Origin: an uncultured Clostridia bacterium
GTDB lineage: Bacteria; Bacillota; Clostridia; TANB77; CAG-508
DNA: 64,000 nucleotides
Direction of reading: 5' to 3'
NCBI GenBank assembly: GCA_944389475.1
Contig: CALXMM010000001.1
Location: 1-64,000, forward strand
Each line of letters begins with the position of its first letter. Position 1 is the stretch's first letter. A program made the position numbers and the translations under genes. Positions 24,198-32,605 of the stretch are shown here, in pieces. Below the pieces are notes generated by a model. The model made no database searches. It was not told the DNA's origin and was given only the letters and a program-made list of their open reading frames with translations.

Positions 24198-24229
24198 ATA
24201 GTAGCTAAAAAAATTAACGAGGGATAAAA

Positions 24230-25264
24230 ATGGAAAAGATAGAAGGCAAAAGATTAAATAATTTAGATATATTAAAAGCAGTATGTGCATTTTTAGTTAT
24301 ATGTATACATATTTCATATAAAGCAAATTTAGGAGATATAATTACACCATTATGTAGGATTGCTGTTCCTATATTTTTTATGATAACTGGTTATTTTTAT
24401 TATAGGACATCAAAAGCACCATTAAAGCAAATAAAAAAGGTTTTGGTACTTATAATATTGGCAAATTTATTATATTTTGTATTTGGAATAATAATGGATG
24501 GAAAGCCAGAGATACCAAATAAAGAAGATATTATGAATTGTGTTCTTTATAATAATTCGCCTTTTGCTTTTCCTCTATGGTACCTAAATGCACTTCTATA
24601 TGTTCTTATAATTGCATATATTGCGGATAAAGTAAATAAACGAAAATATTTATATTATTTAATACCTGTATTATTAGTAACTAATATAATATTTGGTGAA
24701 TATTCAATAGCATTGCTAAATAAGGATTTTGACCCTATATATATGAGGAATTTCCTTTTTATTGGATTGCCATATTTTTTAATAGGAAATTTGTTATATG
24801 AAAATAAAGAAAAATTAATTAAAAAGTTAACAATTAAAAGATTAGCAGTATTGATTCCTATATTTGCTTTAACAACTGTGTTAGAGGAACATTTTCTAAC
24901 ATTAGCACATAAGGATGCTATAGGAGATTTGTACATTAGTACAACATTTTTGGCAATGGCAATATTCATATTTGCCATTCAAACAAGACAAGTAAGCGAA
25001 GAAAATGTATTAGCCATTATAGGAAGAAAATATTCAATGTATATTTATGTGGTTCATTTGATTTTTATAGATTTATTTAACAAATATGTAACTGTTAGCA
25101 ATAATATTTTAAATAATACAATTCAAATTGGAATTTTTATTGCATCATTATTAATTGGTGTGCTATATGTTAAATTTAAGAGTAAATTTTTAATTGTATG
25201 GAAGAAATGCATTGAAATAGGAAATATTGTAAAATTAAAAATTTGGAGTGGTCAATCGGAGTAG
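24230..25264 (+). CDS. acyltransferase family 3 membrane protein
   Basis: About ten membrane helices and the opening LDILKAVCAFLVICIHIS (helix 1 with the family's conserved His) mark the Acyltransferase_3 family. RIAVPIFFMITGYFYY and a W-Y-L-N-A-L-L segment follow, as is usual. These integral enzymes transfer acyl groups, often O-acetyl, to cell-surface sugars. The substrate here is unknown, although the GtrII-like genes nearby suggest surface glycan work. GAGGG precedes ATG 24230. The ABC-F gene starts 9 bases after its stop. Confidence 0.85.
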   Translation: MEKIEGKRLNNLDILKAVCAFLVICIHISYKANLGDIITPLCRIAVPIFFMITGYFYYRTSKAPLKQIKKVLVLIILANLLYFVFGIIMDGKPEIPNKEDIMNCVLYNNSPFAFPLWYLNALLYVLIIAYIADKVNKRKYLYYLIPVLLVTNIIFGEYSIALLNKDFDPIYMRNFLFIGLPYFLIGNLLYENKEKLIKKLTIKRLAVLIPIFALTTVLEEHFLTLAHKDAIGDLYISTTFLAMAIFIFAIQTRQVSEENVLAIIGRKYSMYIYVVHLIFIDLFNKYVTVSNNILNNTIQIGIFIASLLIGVLYVKFKSKFLIVWKKCIEIGNIVKLKIWSGQSE

Positions 25265-25273
25265 GAGGAAATA

Positions 25274-26830
25274 ATGGCACTATTAGAGGTAGAACATTTA
25301 TCACATTCATTTGGAGAAAAAGTATTGTATAAAGACTCTTCTTTTGAATTATATAAAGGCGAACATATGGGAATTGTAGGTCAAAACGGAGCTGGAAAAA
25401 GTACATTAATAAAAATTTTACTTGGCGAAATTTTACCGGATAAAGGTTCTGTAAAATGGCAAAATGGTGTAACTATTGGAAAATTGGACCAATATGCAAT
25501 TGTTGATGAAGAGCAAACTATTTTTGATTATTTGAGGACAGCATTTAAGGATTTATATAAAATAGAAGAAGATTTAAATAAATTATATGAAGAAATGGCG
25601 ATAAATTATAATGAAAACATCTTAAAAAAAGTTTCTAGATATCAAGAGTTACTGGAAGAAAGAAATTTTTATGCAATAGATAGCACTGTACATAAAGTTG
25701 CAAGTGGTTTAGGGATAACTGCATTGGGCTTGGATACTTCCTTAAAAAACTTGAGTGGAGGTCAAAGAGCAAAAGTAATTCTAGCCAAATTACTTTTGCA
25801 AAATCCTGAAGTTTTAGTTTTAGATGAACCAACCAATTTTTTGGATAAAGAGCATGTTGAATGGCTTTCTGAATATTTAACAAGCTTTAAAGGAGCTTTT
25901 ATAATAGTATCCCATGATTTCGATTTTCTAGAAAAGGTAACAACCTGTATCTGCGATATAGAATTTAATAAAATAAAAAAATATAAAGGTTCATATTCTA
26001 GTTTTTTAAAACAAAAAGAATTATTAAGAGAGGATTATATAAGACAATATAATTCACAGCAAAAAGAAATAAAGAAATTGGAAGATTATATAGCCAAAAA
26101 TAAAGTTAGAGCATCAACTGCCCAAATGGCTAAAAGTAGAGAAAAGAAATTAGAAAAGATGGAAAAAATTGAAAAACCATCATTTACAAGTAAACCTCAT
26201 TTCCGTTTTAGTTGTGTTCCTAGCACAGCACAAGTAATTTTAGAAGTGAAAGATTTAGAAGTAGGATATTATTATCCTTTACTTCCAAAAATGAAATTTG
26301 ATGTTAGAAATGAAGAAAAACTCGTAATAACAGGATTTAATGGAATAGGAAAATCTACATTATTAAAAACACTTATTGGTGAAATTCAACCTATTTCTGG
26401 AAGTTTTAAATTTTCTGAAACCATTAAAAGTATAGGCTATTATGAACAAGATTTAAAATGGGAGAATCCAGAAGATATTCCTCTAAATATTATTTCAAGA
26501 GAATTTCCAAAATTAACACAAAAACAAGTTAGAAAACATTTGGCTGATTGTGGAATAAAAAAAGAACATGTTATGCAACCAATAGCAACTTTAAGTGGAG
26601 GAGAGCAAGCCAAAGTAAAATTATGCAAAATAATTTTAAGACCTTGCAATTTATTAATTTTAGATGAACCAACAAATCACTTAGATGCAGACACAAAAGA
26701 AGAATTACAAAAGGCATTAACTGAGTTTAATGGAACTGTTATTTTAGTTTCACACGAAGCAAGTTTTTATAAAGATTTAGCAACTAGAGTTGTAAATATA
26801 AAAGATTTATGTGTAAAGAAGATTAATTAA
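25274..26830 (+). CDS. ABC-F family ATPase (ribosome-acting)
   Basis: Two ATP-binding cassettes and no membrane segment. NBD1 has GQNGAGKST, LSGGQRAK and LDEPTNFLD; NBD2 has GFNGIGKST, LSGGEQAK and LDEPTNHLD. A charged linker (about residues 240-300) with KNKVRASTAQMAKSREKKLEKM joins them, typical of the YbiT/YkpA-like branch. ABC-F proteins bind the ribosomal E site to relieve stalled translation; some give antibiotic resistance. No leader peptide or attenuator of the resistance type is seen upstream, so a housekeeping role is more likely. GGAGG precedes ATG 25274. Confidence 0.9.
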   Translation: MALLEVEHLSHSFGEKVLYKDSSFELYKGEHMGIVGQNGAGKSTLIKILLGEILPDKGSVKWQNGVTIGKLDQYAIVDEEQTIFDYLRTAFKDLYKIEEDLNKLYEEMAINYNENILKKVSRYQELLEERNFYAIDSTVHKVASGLGITALGLDTSLKNLSGGQRAKVILAKLLLQNPEVLVLDEPTNFLDKEHVEWLSEYLTSFKGAFIIVSHDFDFLEKVTTCICDIEFNKIKKYKGSYSSFLKQKELLREDYIRQYNSQQKEIKKLEDYIAKNKVRASTAQMAKSREKKLEKMEKIEKPSFTSKPHFRFSCVPSTAQVILEVKDLEVGYYYPLLPKMKFDVRNEEKLVITGFNGIGKSTLLKTLIGEIQPISGSFKFSETIKSIGYYEQDLKWENPEDIPLNIISREFPKLTQKQVRKHLADCGIKKEHVMQPIATLSGGEQAKVKLCKIILRPCNLLILDEPTNHLDADTKEELQKALTEFNGTVILVSHEASFYKDLATRVVNIKDLCVKKIN

Positions 26831-26981
26831 TGTTATATATTTGTGGCTAAAAGTTTAGTACTTTTTATTGTTACAATTGATAGCTAAAAGTTTATTACTT
26901 AATCTTGAATATTTATAGAAAAAATTATATGATTATAAAGAAAAAATTAAAGAAATATATTACAAAAGAATAGGAGAAAAC

Positions 26982-28490
26982 ATGAAAAATAGAACAAAAA
27001 ATCTAATATTATTTTTTATTTTATTTGTAATAACTGGGGCTGTTTTTTGGAATTATGTATCAATGCATTATGCAACAGATACATATAATATAATGAATAT
27101 AGGATATAGAACATATGCAATAAATAATTCTTTAAGTGATGGAAGAATATTTATGTTTTTAATAGGGATGCTTGCAAATTATATAAACATTCCTATTAAT
27201 GTTTATGTAATAACTTTAACTGTTATAGCATTAGTAGTATCATGTATAGCAGTTTTAGTACTGAAAAATATGATAATGAAATTTTGTACTAAAAAAACAA
27301 AATTTCAAGAATTTGTGGCAATCTTAATTTCATATTGTACAATATTTAATTTTATGTATGTAGAGAATTTATATTTTGTAGAATCAGCCGTGATGGCATT
27401 TAGTGTTTTATTTTATATATTAGCAGTTAACCAAATTGTAAAGAAAAACGATTTCTACATTATAAAAGCTACTTTTTTAGCCTTATTAGCTACATTTTGC
27501 TATCAAGGAACAATAGGATTATTTGCACTATATGGAGTAGCATTTTCTATTGCAAAAAATGGAAAAGAGATAAAAGAAAGTTTAAAAGATTTTGCTTTAA
27601 TAATATGCATAACTTTATTTTCATTTTTAGCTAATTTAGTACAAATAAATGTTGCAACAGCAATAGCTGGAACTACTCAACAGAGATTAAATGGAGTAGA
27701 AAATTTATTAACTTATTTTGTTAGAATACTAGTTAATTTCAAAAAAATGGTATTTGATACTATTTTAGTTAATAATTGTGGATTATTCCCAAGTTATGTA
27801 ATGATGATATTTGTGCTAGTTATAGCTTTACTTGCAGAAATTTATGGTATTAAAGTAAAAAGATATGGTTTAGTATTTAATATTGCTTTTATTTGTTTGG
27901 TAACAGTACTTATTACTTTTGCAATGTGTATTGTTAGTATTACAAGTTATGATACTGGAAGAATTCATGTGCCTGTAGGAGCTTTAGTTGGTATAATCTT
28001 TATACCTTTGTTCTGTAGTACAAAGATATTCGAGGATGAAACAATTATAAAATATTTAATAGTTATTGCTTTAATTGCTTATAATTTAATTACTGTTGTA
28101 AATACTGTAGTTTTATTGTATGAACATAAGCAAGTAAATAAATTAGAAAAAGACAAATGCGAAGGATTAGAAGCATATATAGAAAATTATGAAAAAGAAA
28201 ATAATGTAAAGATTACAGAAGCAAGATATTTTAAATTATCCAACATGAAAAAATATGGATATTTTGACCAAATATCTAATCAATCTGTTTTGACATATGA
28301 TGGAGTTGCTTGTACCTGGTCTGCAATAGGAACAATTAATTTTTATACTGGTAGAAATTTCGAGGACAATTTCTTAGAGGCATATCCTAATAGAACTCTA
28401 TTCTATGCATATGCAGCTAAACGAAAACTAGGATATGAAGGCAATTTTGTAATAATGGATGATATATTGTATTTTATGGCATATATTTAA
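26982..28490 (+). CDS. GtrII-like glucosyltransferase domain membrane protein, paralogue 1
   Basis: A 502-residue protein with about ten membrane helices and the opening MHYATDTYNIM after helix 1, in which an acidic residue lies just outside the membrane as in GT-C transferases. The pattern YVENLYFVESAVMA and the TGRIHVPVGAL loop match GtrII-type glucosyltransferases, which move a sugar from a polyprenyl phosphate to surface glycans. The 100-residue C-terminal part is soluble. A close relative follows at 28559. TAGGAG precedes ATG 26982. Acceptor and sugar are unknown. Confidence 0.75.
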   Translation: MKNRTKNLILFFILFVITGAVFWNYVSMHYATDTYNIMNIGYRTYAINNSLSDGRIFMFLIGMLANYINIPINVYVITLTVIALVVSCIAVLVLKNMIMKFCTKKTKFQEFVAILISYCTIFNFMYVENLYFVESAVMAFSVLFYILAVNQIVKKNDFYIIKATFLALLATFCYQGTIGLFALYGVAFSIAKNGKEIKESLKDFALIICITLFSFLANLVQINVATAIAGTTQQRLNGVENLLTYFVRILVNFKKMVFDTILVNNCGLFPSYVMMIFVLVIALLAEIYGIKVKRYGLVFNIAFICLVTVLITFAMCIVSITSYDTGRIHVPVGALVGIIFIPLFCSTKIFEDETIIKYLIVIALIAYNLITVVNTVVLLYEHKQVNKLEKDKCEGLEAYIENYEKENNVKITEARYFKLSNMKKYGYFDQISNQSVLTYDGVACTWSAIGTINFYTGRNFEDNFLEAYPNRTLFYAYAAKRKLGYEGNFVIMDDILYFMAYI

Positions 28491-28513
28491 AATAAAAAAA
28501 TAAAGTCCATGAC

Positions 28514-28552
28514 TTTAATTCCTATATATGCCTTGGCAAGAAAGGAATTAAA
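28514..28552 (+). promoter_or_regulatory. hairpin that includes the ribosome site of the second GtrII-like gene
   Basis: TTTAATTCCT (28514-28523) pairs over 10 bases with AGGAATTAAA (28543-28552). The right arm contains the AAGGA of the ribosome site (28541-28546). A second small hairpin, TAAAGTC/GACTTTA, starts at 28501. This could limit translation of the second paralogue. Confidence 0.5.
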
Positions 28553-28558
28553 TTTAGT

Positions 28559-30058
28559 ATGAAAAAATTAAAAAAGGATTATTTTATCTTTTTTGGAATA
28601 TTTATATTGGCAGTAATAATGTATGTTGGTTGGATTTCCATGCATTATTCTGCTGATACATATAATATAATGAATGTTGGATATGAGAAATATGCTACTA
28701 ATTGGTCTTTAAAAGATGGTAGGTTAGTAATGTATTTACTTACTATGATTTTTGCAAAATTAAATTTTCCAATTGAAGTATATGTAATAGGAACACTTGT
28801 AATAGCTATTCTTATTTCCTGTGCTTGTGTTATAAAATTAAAAAATATTATTTTAAAAAATACGGAAATAAATTTGAAAAAAGAATTAATAGTCACAATT
28901 GCTGTATTTTTTACTATATTTAATTTTATGTACATAGAAGATATGTATTTTGTAGAATCAATTGTAATGGCTTTAAGTTTATTGTTATTTACATATTCAT
29001 CAGATTTAATTGTAAATAGTAAAAATCTTGGCAATAAATTTATAGCATTAATATTAACAATATTTGGTGTTATATCATATCAAGGGACTGCCGGATTTAT
29101 AATAGTACTTACATTTTTTATAAGTTTATTAAAAAATAAAATAGAACTTAATGGAAATGCAGATTTAATTAAGAAAAATATAAAGCAAATTTGTTTAGAC
29201 ACTTTAATTTCAGCATTTTTTGCACTTGTTGCAGTTGGTGCGAATATGCTTATAGTAAATATTATTGGAAATGTAACAGGACAAGTTCAAACAAGAGTTG
29301 GTGGAATATCATCAATATTTAGTAATTTACAATATATTATTAGAAATTTTTCTGTTATTTTAAAGGATAATATTGGATTATTTCCAACAAATCTTTTATA
29401 TGTTTTTATAGCTATTTTATTGGTGTGCTCACTTGCATGCGATATAAAAACGAAATGTCAAAGATTTTTAACGATTAAATCCATATGCATAATAGTTTTA
29501 TGTATAATATGTGCTTTTGTAGTCTCATTAGGGACATTATCTAGTTTTTATACAGGGAGATTACATTATTGTATTGGATGTATAATTGGTTTTGTATTAA
29601 TTTGTCTAATAATGGAAAATAATGATGAAATTTTTATAAAAATATTTAATTTTATTTTAATAATTTATAGCATTGTTAGTATATATAATTGTATAATAGT
29701 TACATATGAACATAAATTAGTTAATGAATATGAAAAAGATGAAGTACAAGGTATTGATGAATATATAAATAATTATGAACAAATTAATAATGTTAATATT
29801 CAAAACATAGCTATATATACAGTAAAAGGACAGGATTATAAAACTTATTTTGAAAATATTATACGTAAATCTGTAGTTACATATAATGCAGTAAGATGTG
29901 ATTGGGCTGCAGATGGAGTTATAAATTTTTATACTGGAAGAGATTTGCAAAAAGTTAATTTAACCACAAATATGTTAAAAGAATATCTTTCACAGGAAAA
30001 TGAAGAAGGATATGGAATAGTAAATAATACATTAATAATAGAATGTTATATGTATTAA
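28559..30058 (+). CDS. GtrII-like glucosyltransferase domain membrane protein, paralogue 2
   Basis: At 499 residues this is clearly a duplicate of the gene before it: MHYSADTYNIM, YIEDMYFVESIVMA, GVISYQGTAGF and FYTGRLHYCIGC fall at matching positions, and both end with a soluble domain containing INFYTGR. The two have diverged over most of their length, so they may modify different glycans or act as partners. Its ribosome site lies in a 10-bp hairpin. Multiple membrane helices and the GT-C-like outer acidic motif support a polyprenyl-phosphate-sugar donor. Precise activity is not known. Confidence 0.75.
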   Translation: MKKLKKDYFIFFGIFILAVIMYVGWISMHYSADTYNIMNVGYEKYATNWSLKDGRLVMYLLTMIFAKLNFPIEVYVIGTLVIAILISCACVIKLKNIILKNTEINLKKELIVTIAVFFTIFNFMYIEDMYFVESIVMALSLLLFTYSSDLIVNSKNLGNKFIALILTIFGVISYQGTAGFIIVLTFFISLLKNKIELNGNADLIKKNIKQICLDTLISAFFALVAVGANMLIVNIIGNVTGQVQTRVGGISSIFSNLQYIIRNFSVILKDNIGLFPTNLLYVFIAILLVCSLACDIKTKCQRFLTIKSICIIVLCIICAFVVSLGTLSSFYTGRLHYCIGCIIGFVLICLIMENNDEIFIKIFNFILIIYSIVSIYNCIIVTYEHKLVNEYEKDEVQGIDEYINNYEQINNVNIQNIAIYTVKGQDYKTYFENIIRKSVVTYNAVRCDWAADGVINFYTGRDLQKVNLTTNMLKEYLSQENEEGYGIVNNTLIIECYMY

Positions 30059-30100
30059 TATGAATTTAGCATAAAAATTTTAAAATAGGGAAGTAAAATT

Positions 30101-31303
30101 ATGGCAAATGTTAATGAAAATTTTTTGAATTTAAAAAAAGATTATTTATTCTCAGATATAACAAATAAGAAGAATGAATACGAAAGAATGAATCCGGACA
30201 AAAAGGTTATAAATTTAGGAATCGGAGATGTTTCTTTGCCACTTGTACCAGTAGTTATAGAAGCAATGCATAAAGCTGTGGATGAGATGGCTAAAAAAGA
30301 AACTTTTAGAGGTTATGGGATAGTACAAGGTTATGACTTTTTAATAGATAGAATTTTGGATGTAGAGTATGAAAAAAGAGGAGTTAAACTTGATAAAGAT
30401 GAAGTATTTATTGCAGCAGGTAGTAAAGGTGATTTGGCAGGAATTGCGGAATTATTTTCTGAGGATAATATTGTAGCTTTAATGGATCCTGTTTATCCAG
30501 CATATAGGGATACAAATATAATGCTTGGAAGAAATAATATAGTTTATTTGAAAGCAACAGAAGAGAATAATTTTATACCTAGTATTCCAGATGAACATGT
30601 AGATATTATATATTTATGCTCACCAAATAATCCAACAGGAACAGTTTTATCTAGGAAACAATTAGAAGAATGGGTTAAATACGCCAAAGAAAATAGAGCG
30701 GTAATATTTTTTGATTCTGTTTATGAAATATTTATTGATGATGAAAATATACCACATAGTATTTATGAAATAGATGGTGCAAAAGAAGTTGCGGTAGAAT
30801 TTAGAAGCTATTCAAAACTTGCAGGTTTTACAGGAGTTAGATGTTCATTTGCAGTGGTTCCTAAGGAATTAAAAGCATATAGAAAAAATGGGGAGAAAAT
30901 AGAATTAAATTCTTTATGGAGAAGAAGGCAGAGTACGAAATTTGGTGCAGCTGCATACATAACCCAAAGAGCTGCTGAAGCAGTATATACAGAATTAGGT
31001 CAAAAACAAATTAGAGAAAATATTAAATATTATAAGGAAAATGCAAAATATATAAAAGAAGAGCTAGAGAAAGTTGGATTTACTGTTTATGGAGGAGTTA
31101 ATTCACCATATATTTGGTTAAAAACTCCAAATGGCATGAAATCTTGGGATTTCTTTGATAAATTATTAAACGGAGCTGCAGTTGTTGGGACTCCTGGGGT
31201 TGGATTTGGAGAATGTGGAGAAGGATATTTTAGATTAACTGCATTTTCTAGCAAAGAAGACACTAAAGAAGCCGTGGATAGAATAATACAATTATTTAAA
31301 TAG
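30101..31303 (+). CDS. dapL: LL-diaminopimelate aminotransferase
   Basis: The 400-residue fold-type I aminotransferase has AAGSKGDLAG near 105, SPNNPTGTVL (about 174), and the PLP lysine in SYSKLAGFTGVR (about 237), the form typical of DapL. It converts tetrahydrodipicolinate straight to LL-diaminopimelate for lysine and cell wall synthesis, skipping acylated intermediates. VINLGIGDVSLPL at the start also fits DapL. GGGAAG precedes ATG 30101. The next gene is an M20 peptidase about 100 bases away; DapL does not need a deacylase. Confidence 0.9.
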   Translation: MANVNENFLNLKKDYLFSDITNKKNEYERMNPDKKVINLGIGDVSLPLVPVVIEAMHKAVDEMAKKETFRGYGIVQGYDFLIDRILDVEYEKRGVKLDKDEVFIAAGSKGDLAGIAELFSEDNIVALMDPVYPAYRDTNIMLGRNNIVYLKATEENNFIPSIPDEHVDIIYLCSPNNPTGTVLSRKQLEEWVKYAKENRAVIFFDSVYEIFIDDENIPHSIYEIDGAKEVAVEFRSYSKLAGFTGVRCSFAVVPKELKAYRKNGEKIELNSLWRRRQSTKFGAAAYITQRAAEAVYTELGQKQIRENIKYYKENAKYIKEELEKVGFTVYGGVNSPYIWLKTPNGMKSWDFFDKLLNGAAVVGTPGVGFGECGEGYFRLTAFSSKEDTKEAVDRIIQLFK

Positions 31304-31404
31304 TTGAAGATATAATAAGATATGGAAAGATTTTAATAGCTGAAAATGTTAGAGAAACAGTGAATAGATACAAAGTTATAAAATAAAGTAAGAAGGTAGT
31401 TTTT

Positions 31405-32535
31405 GTGAATATTGAGAAAATAGTAACTGATTTAAAACCACAAATGAAAAAGGATAAAGAATATTTATGGAATCATCCAGAAAAAGGTTTATGCGAGTTT
31501 AAGACATCTGCATATATAAAGAAAAGATTGGAAGATATGGGATATCAAGATATAAATCAAAATATTTATGCAACAGGAATTATAGCTACGTTAAAAGGTA
31601 AAGAACCAGGACCTTGTATAATGTTTAGAAGTGATATGGATGCTGTTATAATGGATGAAACAGGTAGAACTAAACATACGTGTGGTCATGATGCTCATAT
31701 GACAATACTTTTATCACTTGCTAAAATATTAATGGATAATAAGGATAAGATAAAAGGAACAGTAAAATTACTCTTTGAGCCAGATGAAGAAGGAAATGCT
31801 GGAGCAAGTAAGATGGTCGAAAATGGAGCATTGGAAAATCCAAAAGTAGACAAGACTTTTGCAATACATGTTTGGAGTGAATTAAAAGAAGGTTCAATCG
31901 GAATAAAAGCGGGAACTGTAATGGCTTCTTCTGACCCATATGATATTTATGTGTATGGTAAAGGTGGGCATGCAGCTATGCCAGAAAAATGTGTGGACCC
32001 AATTTATATAGCAAACAAAATTGGAATTGCTCTAAAAGAAATGGCTAGGATAAACGTGGATATAGATGAAAAAGCTATTATGGGTGTAACCGCAATAAGT
32101 GGCGGAAAGACAAATAATGTTATACCCGACAAAGTATTTATGAAAGGTATTTGTAGAACTAATAATAATGAAGTTAGAAAAGAAATGAAGTCAAAATTAG
32201 TAGAAACAGTTGAGAACATAGCAAAAGAAATGGGTGGAAGAGCAGAAGTAAAATTTTTAGTACAATATCCAGTTACATCAAATTCTAAAGAAGAGGCTGA
32301 AGTAGTACAAGAATTGGCAAAAAAAGTCGTAGATAATGTAATTACAGATTATCAAACAACAACTTCTGAAGATTTTTCATATTATTTGGAAAAAGTGCCG
32401 GGTTGTATGATATTTGTTGGATGTGGAGGGGATGTATATTATCCTCAACATAACGAAAACTTTACTGTTGGAGAAAAACCAATTTTAATAGGAACACAAC
32501 TATTCTATGAAATAGCAAAAAAATATTTAATGTAG
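31405..32535 (+). CDS. M20 family amidohydrolase/peptidase
   Basis: Metal ligands are visible in order: MFRSDMDAV (Asp), HTCGHDAHM (Cys-Gly-His), the general base and Glu in EPDEEGNAG, and His in PQHNENFTVGE near the end. The dimerisation lid with GKGGHAAMP lies between. Length (376) and motifs fit N-acyl-amino-acid amidohydrolases of the HipO/AbgB type. The substrate is unknown. It could remove acetyl groups from diaminopimelate, but the neighbouring DapL route does not need that. GTG 31405 follows AAGGTAG at suitable spacing. Confidence 0.85.
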   Translation: MNIEKIVTDLKPQMKKDKEYLWNHPEKGLCEFKTSAYIKKRLEDMGYQDINQNIYATGIIATLKGKEPGPCIMFRSDMDAVIMDETGRTKHTCGHDAHMTILLSLAKILMDNKDKIKGTVKLLFEPDEEGNAGASKMVENGALENPKVDKTFAIHVWSELKEGSIGIKAGTVMASSDPYDIYVYGKGGHAAMPEKCVDPIYIANKIGIALKEMARINVDIDEKAIMGVTAISGGKTNNVIPDKVFMKGICRTNNNEVRKEMKSKLVETVENIAKEMGGRAEVKFLVQYPVTSNSKEEAEVVQELAKKVVDNVITDYQTTTSEDFSYYLEKVPGCMIFVGCGGDVYYPQHNENFTVGEKPILIGTQLFYEIAKKYLM

Positions 32536-32605
32536 TAAAAAACTTAGTAATTGCAACGAGATGGGGCAAAGAAGTATATAAGTAAATTTAAAGGAGGAAA
32601 AACCT

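Noticed and set aside
31304-31404. Possible small gene between dapL and the M20 gene
   Set aside because: No start with a ribosome site and no family-like sequence; it reads as plain spacer.
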